This document shows, one piece after another, positions 12,052-28,100 of a stretch of DNA of 64,000 bases (within the stretch, counting starts at the first letter, position 1; every line of letters begins with the position of its first letter). Made by a program: the position numbers and the translations under genes. Origin of the DNA: Sphagnum magellanicum (taxonomy: Eukaryota; Streptophyta; Sphagnopsida; Sphagnales; Sphagnaceae); contig CM038922.1 of the NCBI GenBank assembly GCA_021904315.1, positions 9,895,347 through 9,959,346 on the forward strand. Direction: 5' to 3'. The notes beneath the pieces were generated by a model, which was not told the DNA's origin, made no database searches, and saw only the letters and a list, made by a program, of their open reading frames with translations.

Positions 12052-13773
12052 TCACCTCCCAAAACACTTGAGGACTGAGGATGTGATAAGGGAGGTGACA
12101 AATTGCATGCCTGCAGTTCCTCCTGGAAAATATGACAGCACATAATATAGCAAAGCTAGAACCTGCAATAATAACAACAATACTCAGTCATAACATCCGC
12201 ATTCATATGTGAATAAAATATAAAAGTTCAAGAACCCACACTCTTTGTACACATCAGTCTAGGATGCAAACAAGTGCCAAAGGACACTCAAAAAGTCTGA
12301 GTAGAAGTCTCAATGAAACAAACCTGGACAGCTGCACAGACCACAGAGAATATATAGCTGTGGAGCACCATAGAGACATAGATTGTGGCTGCCATGCTCC
12401 CAAGGAAGCCTGCTGTGAATGGCAATCTCTGCACCACCAAGTACCACATAAGAAAATATGGTCCACATGAAAAAAAAGATTATTGCCAGAGACCATAGCT
12501 GGATGCTGCAAACACTGCAGATTGCAATCAATACACCTTGAAATTAAGTTACTCCAGTTTCTATACATGTCACACAACCACTGCATGCACTACAACAAAC
12601 ATCACATCATTCTCTCTCTCTCTTGCAAATATAGAGGTGGCAGTCAAACCCAAGGATGGAAGAAATAAAACAAACCTCTTTGGAAATCATGTGTAGAAAC
12701 TGGGTCTTTGGCCCTTTGAGGGCAAAAAAGGAGCCAATGATGAACAAACAGCCAAGTGTAAAAGAGATGGCAAACTTTTGCGGGAACAGCACAATAACCG
12801 GAAGGAACATGAAGAAAGCCATCAATATGAAGAAGACTCCTGCTGCAGTCATGATGGCAAAACACATGACTGCTTGCCTGGATGGCACAAAGCTGGCAGC
12901 AGCCTGTACATTCCCTGGTAACTCTCTCACTCCTTTTGTCACACTGTCCACACAGATCCGCAAAAACCATCACTGCTTTAACACTCAGTCATGACACCCC
13001 TTTAATCCAAACAAACATCACTTTTTTTTGCCAACTCTCACAACTACTTCCCACCATACTCCAATACCTATCCCGAATGTAGGGTTTATTTTTCCTCATC
13101 TCCTTTTTTAAGCTTCTCTGCAGAAGGAACTTAGGCTTCTGCATTCTCTAGTGCAGATTGGATTAAGCACGGTGCTCTGATTGGTAGCTTCAATTGTGTG
13201 CACTAGTATGTAACCCTAGAGACATGGAGCAACCCTGTTCGCGGAAGATGTATAGAGAGCTTTTTTCCTTTTTCTATGCTACGGGAATATACCCTGATGC
13301 TTGCAACATCTGAGCTGAGACGATTAGCTTCGCAAATCCGCGAAAAACAAGCTTCAAGCTCACGCAATGGAACGTGAGAGAGCCAGCCCCTGGTCGATCG
13401 CGACTGGTAGCCAGTGTCCACCAGCTCGAACAACAAGGTCATGACCACTAGCGCTAGGAGAGAAGAAATCTTACGAGTTGAAGGCGCCGACGATGGTGTT
13501 ATTGGCGGACTTGAGAAGCGGTGCAAGAGACTCTGGCACAGCTGATTCCAGATCGCGTCCAGTGGAGGATGGATTGGCAGCAGCAGAAGCGACATCAGAG
13601 CCGCCGCGAGTTGAAGAAGCGTAGGACCGCCACGCTGCCAGCACGGAGCCCGCTTGCCCCACCTGCTGCTGCTCACCACTACTCTCTACAGGCGACGGCA
13701 TCCATGCTTTCATCTTGCTCTGGATGGCTTGCCTCCAACCGCTCTCCGGAAGTGCCGTTGCAGCAGTCGCCAT
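12052..13773 (-). CDS. SFT2: SFT2-like Golgi vesicle-transport membrane protein
   Basis: Four exons join in frame on the minus strand: 13773-13475, 12943-12676, 12428-12324 and 12162-12052, giving 260 aa. The N-terminal 100 residues are soluble and serine/glycine-rich, ending LLKSANNTIVGAFNS. The next exon gives VTKGVRELPGN and a first membrane segment (AVMCFAIMTAAGVFF..FMFLPV). FAISFTLGCLFIIGSFFALKGP then covers segment two, and two more hydrophobic segments end in YYVLSYFPGGTAGM. The C-terminus is SVLKCFGR, as in plant SFT2. SFT2 proteins are four-pass membrane proteins implicated in retrograde endosome/ER-Golgi vesicle fusion. All splice phases are consistent (2/1, 0, 0) and no stop interrupts, so the gene appears intact. 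Identity rests on recall of the Arabidopsis family. It is on the same strand as the helicase, which ends 1.6 kb upstream of it. Confidence 0.92.
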
Positions 13774-15383
13774 CTCTGCACATCAACAACTGGATCTACT
13801 TCCAAAAACCAAGTCCAATAACCAAAAAGCTTCTTCGATTCTCTTCGTCTGGTTTTTTGCTCAACTCTTGTGCTTCCGAAAACCAAATCCTATAACAAGC
13901 CTCTCCGATTCTTTTCGTCTGAGTTTTTGCTCTGGCTAAGGCACCGTCTCTTCGTCGCGCACTGCTTCTTCTTCATCTTCTTCCTCTTCTTCTTGTTGGT
14001 GTTTTGTGGACCCCTGCTTCTTCGGGGGTTTTCCGAGCGTGGGAGCTGCCCGAAGCGTATGTTTGAATGGGGCATGTCATGTATTTTTGTTCGTATTTTC
14101 CGAATTCCAGTGTTGAATGGTGTAAATATTTGCGTCCTTGAGGGAATTTGAAGTATTGTTTTTGTATTTTCCGAATTGCAGTTGTGATTGCAGTCATCTT
14201 TTGCGTATTTGAGGAGGGCATGCCAGGCATTTTTTTCTTATTTTTCCATATTCCAGTGACTAACTAACGTGTTGGCTTTTTTGTTTTGGTTGACTCAAAA
14301 TTTCTTGACTGCCAAGTTTCTTCTTTTTCAATCTCTCTCAACCCTCTCTTACATGGTTTTGCGTAGCTAAATGACCTGCTCAGAATTTTTTAATGTCATC
14401 ACGGAAGGTGACACCTGTCATGCATCGCGAAAAACACAAGATAAACTTGCACAGTTCTATACACTCAATAGAGCCCTTTCTCTCATGCATGATTCAATGA
14501 GTTGCAATTCAATTCAGCCATCTCGAACAAATCTACTTCAATGAATCACAAGTGCCTAATTCAGAGATGTTTCAATTCAAGAAAAAATCCTCTTTCTATG
14601 CATGTTCATCTTCAAGAAATCAGCTTCAATAAATCTTAAGGGTTAGACTTCAAAGCAATAACTGTTTAGAGCACACAGGATAAACAGTATTAATCTTAAA
14701 GAAGGAGAATATTTCATGTAGACCCACAGATCATGTTGGTTAATAATCAATCCAAACACAAGTACAAAGCACCAACACCACTACAGCTCACTTAAAGATA
14801 GATGAAAGCAAAGTTTAGGATTTGCAATTCACCAAAGCATCCATGTGACAAAACCAAAACCCTAAACAGAACTGCTAACAACTAACACTACTAGGCAACA
14901 TGAAATTGCGAGCTCTGTTCTTCAGCCTGGCATGAAACCAAAAATATAATTTTTAAATGCTACAATATCTTCAGTAAACATGAGGCAGCATCTTCCAGTA
15001 GAGACAATTAAAACGGAAGACTAGTTAGTCTACATTGGACTCTCCAGGGCATGTAGGAAGTGGTACAGAACCAAATCAGGACACTATTAACCGTTCCAAT
15101 GTTCTCCAATGTCAGTTCACAAAATTTTAGTCAAATGCAGTAACCATATCTCCAGCTCCAAAAATGAAGGGGGAAAAAAAAAACTAATATTTGACCCCCA
15201 AGCATGTTTTCCAACACAGGAAAATCTTAAGCATTGAGAACTGTCATGGTTGGGAAAAGCTGAAACCACTACTGCTGGGAAAATTCACAGTTTGCGGACT
15301 TGCCAAAGCTTTCAGTGAAATCCTGTGCAGAGTACGAACATGCAGGAGTTCCCTGTTGCCTTGAAAGAATGATCTTTAACACA
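13774..15383. other. Promoter side of SFT2 and 3' UTR side of the helicase
   Basis: This gap between two minus-strand genes should hold the SFT2 promoter and leader (CT/TTC-rich tract near 13950-14010) and the helicase 3' UTR just below 15384. No additional coding sequence is convincing. Confidence 0.5.
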
Positions 15384-19651
<4,268 letters not shown>

Positions 19652-20289
19652 CCTCACAACAAGACTCTACCCTTTGCTTCTTCCCGGCTCACTTAGAACA
19701 ACAGTCCGGAAGAGAAAAAAGGGGGGAAAAAAGAAGAAAACACGAAGAGCCTAACCACCACCCCTTCCCACACAACAAGTCTTTCCCTCCAGGAAGACAC
19801 AGAGACCGAATTTTTTTTGTAACACACAAAAAAGTCTTCTGCAAGGGTAACGTCCTTTAAAACCCCACGACAAAAAGAAACGAAACCCTCCTATCTAGAC
19901 GCGATCTCCACCGACCCAGCCCGGGAGGGAAAGAAAGCAACAGAGAGAATAGAAGATTTAGCAAAGAAAGAAAAGAGATACGATTGCAAGAGACACAAGA
20001 GAAAAAACTCCACAACTGAGACTCAGCAGAGAAAGCAAGAGACTATAGGACGAGAAGGGGAGATGGGAAGAGGACGGAGCGCGAGGAGCGACAAAGACTG
20101 CGAGACCGCGGGACGTAACGCTTGCAACTCCCGGAACATTCTAGACGCGGGGAGGAATGGATGGAGGGAGAGAGGGAGGTAGAGAGGGAAGGAGGCGCGC
20201 CAAGAACAACAAACCGCGGCCTACCACCCAGCCACCAGCACCCCCACCACCCTCCCTAAGCAAAAGAAAAACTTACAACCCCTTGAGCC
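19652..20289 (-). promoter_or_regulatory. Probable promoter and 5' leader of the helicase gene
   Basis: Immediately upstream of the helicase ATG is purine-rich sequence on the plus strand (GAAGAGGACGG.., GGAGGGAGAGAGGGAGG near 20160-20190). On the coding strand this is a CT-rich patch of the type seen in plant core promoters. The tract ends where the dispersed AT-rich repeat begins. Confidence 0.4.
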
Positions 20290-20990
20290 TTTTTTTTATA
20301 TAAAAAATTACTGGCGAGATTTCGCCAAAAAGTGATATCAAAAAAACTTAAAACTTCAAAATTGAACTGATTTTGGAGGTTTCAATCGCCAGAAGTGAGG
20401 AAAAAAATAGTAAAATTCACCAGACTTCTATACTTTGGTTCCTAGTTTTTAGCCGAAATATATAAAGGATAATAATTCAAGATTTCTATTTCATATCTGG
20501 TTTATAGCCAGATTTGGCTAAATCTTCTTTAGGGATGACTTCGTTTTAAATTTTCCTTTTAGGGATTTTTGTTTTTACTAGCGTGGCTATCATCCATAGG
20601 GAGATGTGGAAAAAGTGAAAATCTGGCTATAAACGAAATATGAAAGAAAAATCTGGAGTTATCCTTCTATATTTCGGCTACACACTAATCAAAACCAGGT
20701 ACAGAAATCTGGCGAGGTTTACTTTTTCTTTTTTTTCTTCTCTCACTTTTGGAGACTGAAAATCTCCAAAAATCACTTGCTTTAAATTTGGCTAAAAGCT
20801 AATTATGATTTTTTTTTAAAAACATCCTATTGTATTTTTGGCTAACCTACTTGAACCAGTTATACGAATCTGACGATTTTTCTTAAATTTCGGTCGAGTT
20901 ATGGCTATTGAAAATCTTTTAAAACGCTTGATCTTAGCAGTTGTGATTTTAGATTTCTCTTTTTGGCTATATATGTATATATATAGCCAG
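20290..20990. repeat. Copy of the dispersed AT-rich repeat
   Basis: Same vocabulary as 1-1010: GGCGAGATTTCGCC palindrome, TAGCCAGATTTGGCTAAATC, AAATCTGGCGAGG, TTTGGCTA and a TATATATATAGCCAGCC end. This copy lies just upstream of the helicase promoter, whereas 1-1010 lies just upstream of the F-box promoter. No ORF. Confidence 0.55.
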
Positions 20991-22220
20991 CCAAAAAAAG
21001 ACTGCGACTCCTTTTACGACCCAGGTGAAGGTCGGAAAGAAATTCAGAATCTGCGTAAAAGAAGACCGTCCTCAATCTTCCAGGGCAGGTTGCCCGAAAC
21101 TTAGGACGCCGCCAACCCTAACCCTAACAGTTAGGTGAAAACATTTCACCTCGATTTTTATTACCACCCTTTTGTTTCAGTCACCGAAAGTTACCAACAG
21201 TCGTGTCGTACGTCGATTCCTAAGCCGGCGAGGTAAATGATGTTGAGTTACCATCTTGAAGTCGGGCTGAGAGACGGACTGCCCGAAAATAAAATTTGAC
21301 ACGGCCAATGGCCATGCGGCGACCTAGGTGTTGAAGACCAATGGGAGGCCGGAATCCGGCTGGCTCACGGCACCGCCACGTAGCGGTGCAACCTCCATTC
21401 CTGTCCACTCAAATCATACTCTTTAGGGTTAGGGTTTCTTTATGGCCCACCCCAAAAAGTGCAAATCTCATTCGGTTGCAGCTGTGGCCTGCAGATTTTG
21501 ATTTTTTTTTTTTTGGATTAGGGTTTAAAACCCTAATTCCAAATAATATTTTGGTATATAAAGATGAATGTGAAGAATTTTCTCACTTTTTATTGTGTGG
21601 AAATACATCCATAACACCAGCCATATTTTATTATATATAGTGCAAAATTTTGCACAATTGAGGAAAATAAAAATATAAAAGGAATATTTTTGTTGTTTTT
21701 TTTTTTGGGAAAATTTGCAGAATTTCAAAAAAAATTGGAAAAAATTTCATCACATTTTTTCTTTAATTGGGGGGGGGGGGGGGGGGTGGTTGGGTTGGTA
21801 AAAACCAATTGCCATTTGAGGTGCTCATGTACAACATAACACTAACATTGCATACCACATAGGGTGTTGTCATTTTAAAGCCTTTAGTAGCAACTATGGA
21901 ATTGACCTAGAACAACACGAGGTGTTGTCTCGACTTAACTTTTCCCAATTGCACAACCAAATGTTGGCCCTTGTGAAAAGTCTTGAAAATACGAAATCAT
22001 TTTTGATGACAACTTTGAGTTCAACTAAATTTTAGTTCTCATTAGCAAAACCTTAGTCATTAGTCTAGTCTATTTCAACAAGCCAAAACATAGGACTAAT
22101 CAAGGTGTGTTGTGAAATGCACATGTGATTAAGAATTAAAGAGAGATGCAAAAGGTTCAATGAAATGTTTGAAATGCAAAGGCAAGCATAAAAGGGAATC
22201 TCATTACCCTACCAACCAAA
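20991..22220. other. Intergenic with telomere-like motifs and a G18 tract
   Basis: No gene. There is a short AACCCTAACCCTAAC run near 21114-21128, a TTAGGGTTAGGGTTT run near 21423, a 21-base near-palindrome ATTAGGGTTT-A-AAACCCTAAT (21517-21537), and an uninterrupted run of 18 G at 21769-21786. Near 22160 a degenerate frame reads CLKCKGKHKRESHYP, like a worn retroelement zinc knuckle. Confidence 0.5.
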
Positions 22221-22355
22221 CTAGAATCCAAACTTAACCCCAAGAAAACCACTACTTATTATGGCTTTTAGTGTTACATGTGAAAACTTGAACCAAACAT
22301 CATTCATTCTTGATCTTGTTGGTGGATCTCCCCATTTTAAGTTTAACAAAAATTT
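22221..22355 (+). repeat. Left arm of an inverted repeat flanking the old gypsy element
   Basis: This segment matches the reverse complement of 33880-34012 along its length (shared phrases include TAGAATCCAAA, ACTTATTATG, CTTTTAGTG, ATCTCCCCATTTTA and GTTTAACAAAAATTT), at roughly 80% by eye. The arms are about 11.5 kb apart on either side of the decayed retrotransposon. An upstream CxxC..H knuckle-like frame suggests a copia-type gag/protease remnant, but that is inference. Confidence 0.6.
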
Positions 22356-22801
22356 GGTTGTTATTTTATAGAGCTCATTATTATTGGGCTGAGTTGGATT
22401 AACTTTATTTAATTCAAAAGAGACTATTTGTAAACCTTTTGGCCTAACTTATCTTTAAACCAATAACATGTTTTTCCTTGAAGTTTAAATTCATCCCTTC
22501 CTATTTGAAAAAACATTGGGTTGAGATTAATGACTCTCAACTTTATAAAATTTTCCCAATTGATTAGTATTGTACATCAATGAAGCATATGGAGATGAAA
22601 TCTTGAAGTTCATAAAGTTGTTAGTATTCAAGAATGGAATGAAAAGATACACCTACTTGAGATGAAATTAACATAGGTTTTTGCAAAATCAATGTAACCC
22701 ATCTTCATCAAACTGGGTTACCTAAGGACACAAGAACAAATTTGCTCAAGCATATGATAAAGGCCAAAGCTTGATTTGTCACAATCTATCTATGAAGGCG
22801 G

Positions 22802-24645
22802 TGTGACCTAAAAATAGTGTCAAACATTTTTTGTGGATGAGAGCAAAAAACCCTAATTTAATTTTGTGGTTGAATTGTTAGAGGTGTGGTGTTTCAAGGG
22901 TGTCGAAGAAATTGTTTTCATGTTTTTCTATTTTTGGTTTGTTTTGTTGTTTTGCAGGTTATTGTGGACGGATCTTAGTGAGTTAGTTTCAATGATGGAG
23001 TGCAATCATGGTTGCTCAATGGAGACTTTTAATGAATTGTGTGAATCATGACTATGTAAAGGGATTCATGAAAAGATTTCAGGGGAACAAAGGGATGAGG
23101 AGAAGATAAATATATATGATGTTGGTTGAAGTGAAAAGAGCAAACTTTTTAGTGAAGAAATGAAGCTGAGTTTTTAGATTTCAAGATAACCAACAAGTGT
23201 GGAGTGGATTTTGGGGATTTGGATTACTATTAGTTAGGAGGAGAAGTTAATATAGATTTTTGGCTCTCATAAAATCCTAACTATCGCAACCCTAGCTTTG
23301 GGCTCGCGACCAAGGCAAAAGGGGTTGTAAGGTTGCGAGCCAAGAGAAAGTCCGGGAGTTAAAGCAAGAAGAAGCTCAGGAGTCACATCACAAACTCCCG
23401 GGAGTGTTAGAAAGTGTGAGGGAGTGTGAGGGAGTGAACATTCACGCTCCCAAGGCAACTCCCACTTTGGGAGATGGACTCCCAGTGGACTCCCAAAACT
23501 TCAAAGAGCGATTGCAAGGGTCAAACCTCAATCTCTTGTGGCGTTCTTTATACCATTGAAAATCTCTTGAAGCGTAGATGTCTAAACTAGGCTCGCATTA
23601 CTCATTTGGATATTTGAAACATAAGTTATGGCCAAAAGAAGGGCCGGGAGTCGAACTGTCAGTTTGACTCCCAACCACAAAAAGTCGAGAATCGACCCGA
23701 TTTACTTAGCTCCAGGGGGCGTGTCACATATCGTTGGAAAGCTCTTGACGAGAGCTACAACTTTGCTTAAGACCGCATTGCAATCCGAGGTCTGCTCGCA
23801 AAGTTATGGGGCTCCAAAGTTGTGGGAGTCCCATTTGGCGCGATTTCGAGACTCCCATGCACTAACCACTGTGTGTGGGTTGTGTGCAGGCCCGTGTGAG
23901 TGAGTGAAGCTTGTCAACTCTTCCTAGTCCCATCCCGGAGCTCCAACACGCCCCCTCTACCCCTCAAAGTGTTGTGAGCTAAGGAGCGTGCTCCGACTCT
24001 TCCCTTTTCCGGTGCTTTCTACTTCGGCTCACATTTGAGCCCTTTGAGGAATTGGGAGTGCGTCACTAACACTTGAGCTTCCATTGTGCCAAGAACATCA
24101 AAAAGAAATTAGGAGGTCTAGCATTTCCTTTTTAAGGACCAATACAAAGGAAATGATGAGTGTGTCAAGGATTTCAAGAATGGTTATTGTGGCAACATCA
24201 TCTTTGATAACTTGGGGGTCTTAATGTGAATGTGCAATGCGTTCATTTTGAGAAAAAAGTACCTTTTGGATAATGGGAGCTCCAGGGATTTTTAGGAACA
24301 AGGGGATACTGGGAAGTGTAATAGATTACACTCTCTGCTTCTGTCTTAAATCTTTGTCCAGTCTTTGAGAGGAACCATGTGCTAATGTTAAGATAGTATC
24401 TATGGGATTTCTATTGTTAGAGTAGAACTGCCACTCTCATTAAGCAACCAGTTTACTCCGCGGGAGGAAATCAAGAGAGAATTTAATCCCTTGTGGTCCA
24501 TAGAAATAACATAATAAAATTTGGTGTCTATAAGGATCTAGATGTAAAATAATATTTGTAATAATCTTTCTGTCTCAGTAAGACTTCAACAACTCACATT
24601 GGATTTGTATGTGCAACATTAAAGGTTTACACATGTAAAAAACAT
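22802..24645 (+). repeat. 5' LTR of element 1, split by solo LTR A
   Basis: It begins TGTGACC and ends just before the primer-binding site at 24659. Removing the 784-bp insertion at 23282-24065 leaves about 1.06 kb. The equivalent uninterrupted site is visible in the 3' LTR near 33611-33640 (CATAAAATCCTGACGCTTAAGCTTCC), which works as an empty-site control. Confidence 0.7.
23282..24065. repeat. Solo LTR A of a second LTR family, 784 bp, inside the element 1 LTR
   Basis: The ends (TATCGCAACCC ... GGGAGTGCGTCA) are the reverse complement of the TGACGCGCC...TTGCGACA ends of copy C, with TG decayed to TA at one side. A perfect 5-bp target duplication CTAAC flanks it (23277-23281 and 24066-24070). 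The paralogous 3' LTR lacks the insertion. Internal phrases shared with B and C include GTTATGGCCAAAAGAAGG and GGGAGTC. Confidence 0.85.
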
Positions 24646-24658
24646 CCCCCCTTTCTTT

Positions 24659-24669
24659 TGGTATCAGAG
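24659..24669 (+). promoter_or_regulatory. Primer-binding site of element 1
   Basis: TGGTATCAGAG is the classic sequence complementary to the 3' end of initiator tRNA-Met, used for minus-strand priming. Element 2 has the same site at 45877-45888. Confidence 0.8.
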
Positions 24670-24895
24670 TTGGTTAATCCTAGAAGGTTGGAACATATGT
24701 GATTATTAGGGTACTTAGAAGATGAAATGTCCCAAAAGATAGGATGTCTGATTCCAGTGAAGAGCAATTGGTTGCAGAAACTCAGGAAATTCGAGTAATT
24801 CATAAAGGTTATACTAAGTAGATTCAACATGCAGTGTGTTACGCCTTTTTGTAAAGTATTTTAACCTAATTTAATTACTTTAGTTTTATAGAATA

Positions 24896-24969
24896 TAGGC
24901 TTAATAGGACTTGAACCTACAATATCACCGTTATGAACGGTGCGTTTGAACCAATTAAATTATAAGCCC
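24896..24969 (-). tRNA. trnI(CAU): Mitochondrial-type tRNA-Ile(CAU)-like sequence, probably a nuclear mitochondrial insertion
   Basis: On the minus strand 74 bases fold as a tRNA. The acceptor is GGGCTTA/TAAGCCT with a G:U first pair. The D-arm region contains AATTGGTT, the anticodon stem is CACCG/CGGTG around loop TTCATAA (anticodon CAU), and the T-arm is TAGG-TTCAAGT-CCTA. This closely follows the plant mitochondrial trnI(CAU) as I recall it; the few apparent differences look like C-to-T changes. It lies inside the element 1 leader ORF, where element 2 has no equivalent bases. The inserted block is about 24841-25115, which suggests organellar DNA captured into the retroelement. The gene is unlikely to be expressed in the nucleus. 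Confidence 0.75.
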
Positions 24970-25127
24970 TTCATTTGATATGCTAGTAAGCATATCAAAT
25001 CAAGCAAAACTTGTTGCCTTCGTAAACTATAGGAGGCTAGAAATCAAACAAAAAGGGGGCCTAGGAAAGAGAATAAATCAATATTAAGTTTTATTTTCCT
25101 AGAACTCAAAGAGCTCCATGAATAGGA

Positions 25128-25480
25128 GCATTAATTTTGCGTCAGTTGGGATTTGGGGTTATTGCCATTATAGGAGTGAATCCTGATGAAAAAAGTTGGA
25201 GATATTATTGTGGAACTAATGCACAACAGGTTCTGTATGAACTCAAAAATCTAGGTGAAAATGCAAAATGGAGCAAGAGGATGGGTTTCAAGCCCAAGAT
25301 TCTAGAGATAATATCATTTTACCTCCTACCTTACGTAGAGTATCAACACACATTTCAAAAAAGCAAAGACAAGTGCCACGATTAAATGATGTTTGGATTC
25401 CTTTCTCTTTTGTTTTTCTAAATCATTTCATCAAATTTTTCATTCCAAGAATGGAGGATTTATTTCGGGTTGGAAATTAG
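25128..25480 (+). pseudogene. Decayed leader ORFs of element 1 (upstream of gag)
   Basis: The right-hand part of leader ORF-a resumes after the organellar insertion (GALILRQLGFG, compare GAVILRFVGFG in element 2) and is then frameshifted near 25190. ORF-b starts at ATG 25268 (MEQEDGF; element 2 MEREAGY) and keeps PPTLRR, PRLNDVWIP, NHFIKFFIP and MEDLF. The overlap of the two frames is in the same place as in element 2. The 5' part of ORF-a lies to the left of the insertion, at about 24748-24838 (MSDSSEEQ). Confidence 0.65.
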
Positions 25481-28100
25481 ATACTGAAGGTGGAGAACTT
25501 TGGAATAAGGTCCCGGTTAATAAATTGGAGAACATTTGATGACGACAACTTTGGGATACGATGGCAAATGGATTCTACAAATGAGCAAACTTTCACTCTA
25601 AACCCTAAACCTTTGATGTTGTGATTTTAGATCCAATACCAGAAGGTAGACAATCCAGTTTCCTTTCGTGATGAAAGACTGATAATATAGTCTTGAAGAA
25701 CTATACAAATTTGCTAGATAGTAACATATAACCCTGATCTATGTTATGAACCAAAGAGTACAGTTGGGCATTACTATATTAAGGAGTTAAAATTCCATAG
25801 AGAACCTATTAATACTTTCATTTTAAGATGTCACTAGTTTGGCTGCTACTAGGATCTTTGATTTTGATCATGATTGGTTGAGGTTGAGAACATAGCCATG
25901 AACATATGACCATCAAGATTTTACACTCAAGCAACAATTTGGACAAAACCTAATGAATGGCATAAAAGCTTCATCTAGATCAATGAAGCAAGAAACAATG
26001 TAGGTTATAATAGTAGAATTAATAACAACTTGGAGAAGGATGGGTGTAGAACAATTCCTACAGCAAAATACTAGTAGTAAGTAAATCTTTAGACAAGAAG
26101 GGTCAAAATGACTAGTCCTCAAGGCATGGATGACTTGTTCTAGAGACAAGATCATGGGGATGTAAATGATTGGGCTGAAAGACTGACAATGGCAGCAAAA
26201 GTCCAAGATTTGAATGTTGATAAATTGTTTGAACCTAAGAGGGAGGGCCAAAGAATGGTTCAACAAGTTGAATCCTACATGTACTGATTGGACAAAACTA
26301 CGTACCTAAATAGTGCAAAAATATGGCAATGTTGATGCTAATGACATCCGACTCAAACTAGATGCCATTAAGTAAGAACCAAAGGAAATGGTTCAAAAGT
26401 ACTATGAAAAGCTAGATAAGTTTTTTCAACGCGGTCAAATATAGGATGCAGAACAATGTCGTAGATTTCTGGTAAAACTAAAGCTAGAAATAAGAAAATT
26501 TTGTGTTGTCAAGACTTACATTGACATTGAGGAGGTGGTTGTTATTGTTGTTGAGATTGAATGTGTATTGGGAGAATTGGGGGAGACCCCATATGAACCC
26601 ATGAAGGAAGAACAAGATGAAACCATGTTTGGAGAATCTACCACAAATCGTCAACTTCATGTTTTGAATGAAACTTTCATTAATTTATTTGGGAAGGGGA
26701 TTAATGGCAAGGTTGGACCCAATACAACCTTTTTTTTCAACACTAACAATCATTGCCAATTATGCTACTCAAAAGAACACAGCCTTAACACCTAAACTTG
26801 CGAACACAAGGCCAAAATGGGCCAAGTGTGGAGGTGGGCATAAGACTAAAAATTGTGGTTTGAAATGTTCAAATGGTTTGTTTTAGATTAGGGCATACAA
26901 AGGAGAGGTGTTGGAAGAAATCTACAAAAGGTTTACCTGCCACCACAAATTTCCTAGAAATTTGGTTATTGATGAAAAATCCATTCTGGCAGAATTGAAC
27001 CGTGTTTGTGAAGAGGACTAGCATATATTTTCCGGGGTGAGAACCCCAAAAAAGAGATTACCCATAACTACCAACCTAGTAGAAGAACAAGTGGAAGTGA
27101 ATGTTGAAGACGAATAGAGAGGAGCAAACATGGGATCTGAAGCATTTGTGAAATCTAATATTCTTTCTCATTTCATCAAAAGAAAGATTTTTTTAACTCC
27201 CATGGAAACCATTTTTATAATTTCAAGAGAACTGGAGTATTTGGAAAGACTGGTTAAACTAGCTAGAAGGAAAAAAGATGTAAAAGGCTAAAGAAATCAA
27301 GTAGCTACGATTCATTCAACCCCTATAATCAGGAGGGTTAGTGCCAACAAAACACATTGCAATAAAACATTGCATCTGGTTATAGAGATTAATCAAGTAA
27401 TGATTGAAGGCTTGGTGGATACTAGGGCACCTATGTCAATTATGGCAACTAGTGTTGTTAGGGAACTTGGTATAATGGATATGGTGGCTGGCCATGAAAC
27501 TTATAGGACAGCCTTTAATATAGTGACACAAGCACTAGGAAGGATTACAAAGCTTCCAATAAAAGTGGGAGGGATCATATGTCAAATGATCTTCCTTATG
27601 GTTGTCATAAATAAATATGATTTGCTCCTTGGACTGGATTTCCTCATCAAAATAGGAGTAGTCGTTGATGTGGAAAAATGTGTCGTACAGGTTCACAATG
27701 GACCTAGAATGGAAGTGGAAGTACTGCCACTAAATGTAGTAAACATGTTGTAGATGCTTGAAAGATCTAAATAGGAAAAATGTAATATACAAAATGAATT
27801 ATTCAACAGAAAAATGGGACAATTATAGATTAATAACTCGGCTAATTTGTTGGGTTCATTAAATTATGAGGATTTCAATGATGAGTCTTCCTCTGAAGAG
27901 GATATAACATAATATGAAGGAAAGATAGAGGATGGCCCACAAGAGACCAACCTGAATCTAGAGAACCAAATTGAAGAGCTGAAAAACCATGGGTTGGATC
28001 TGATCATTGAAAAGGATGTATCTATGTAGATTTTGAATTTGACACTACAAAAGCAACATCAAAACATTCTTGAGGGATTTTTTTTGAAGATGATGATTAT

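Noticed and set aside
8744..13000. Downstream exons of FIO1 (methyltransferase core)
   Set aside because: I looked for the DIGTGANCIYPLL and NPPF-type segments in the following 4 kb and saw none. The Helitron end at 8858 explains the loss.
21114..21128. Terminal telomere array
   Set aside because: Only about two CCCTAA-type units embedded in ordinary sequence. The window is not a chromosome end.
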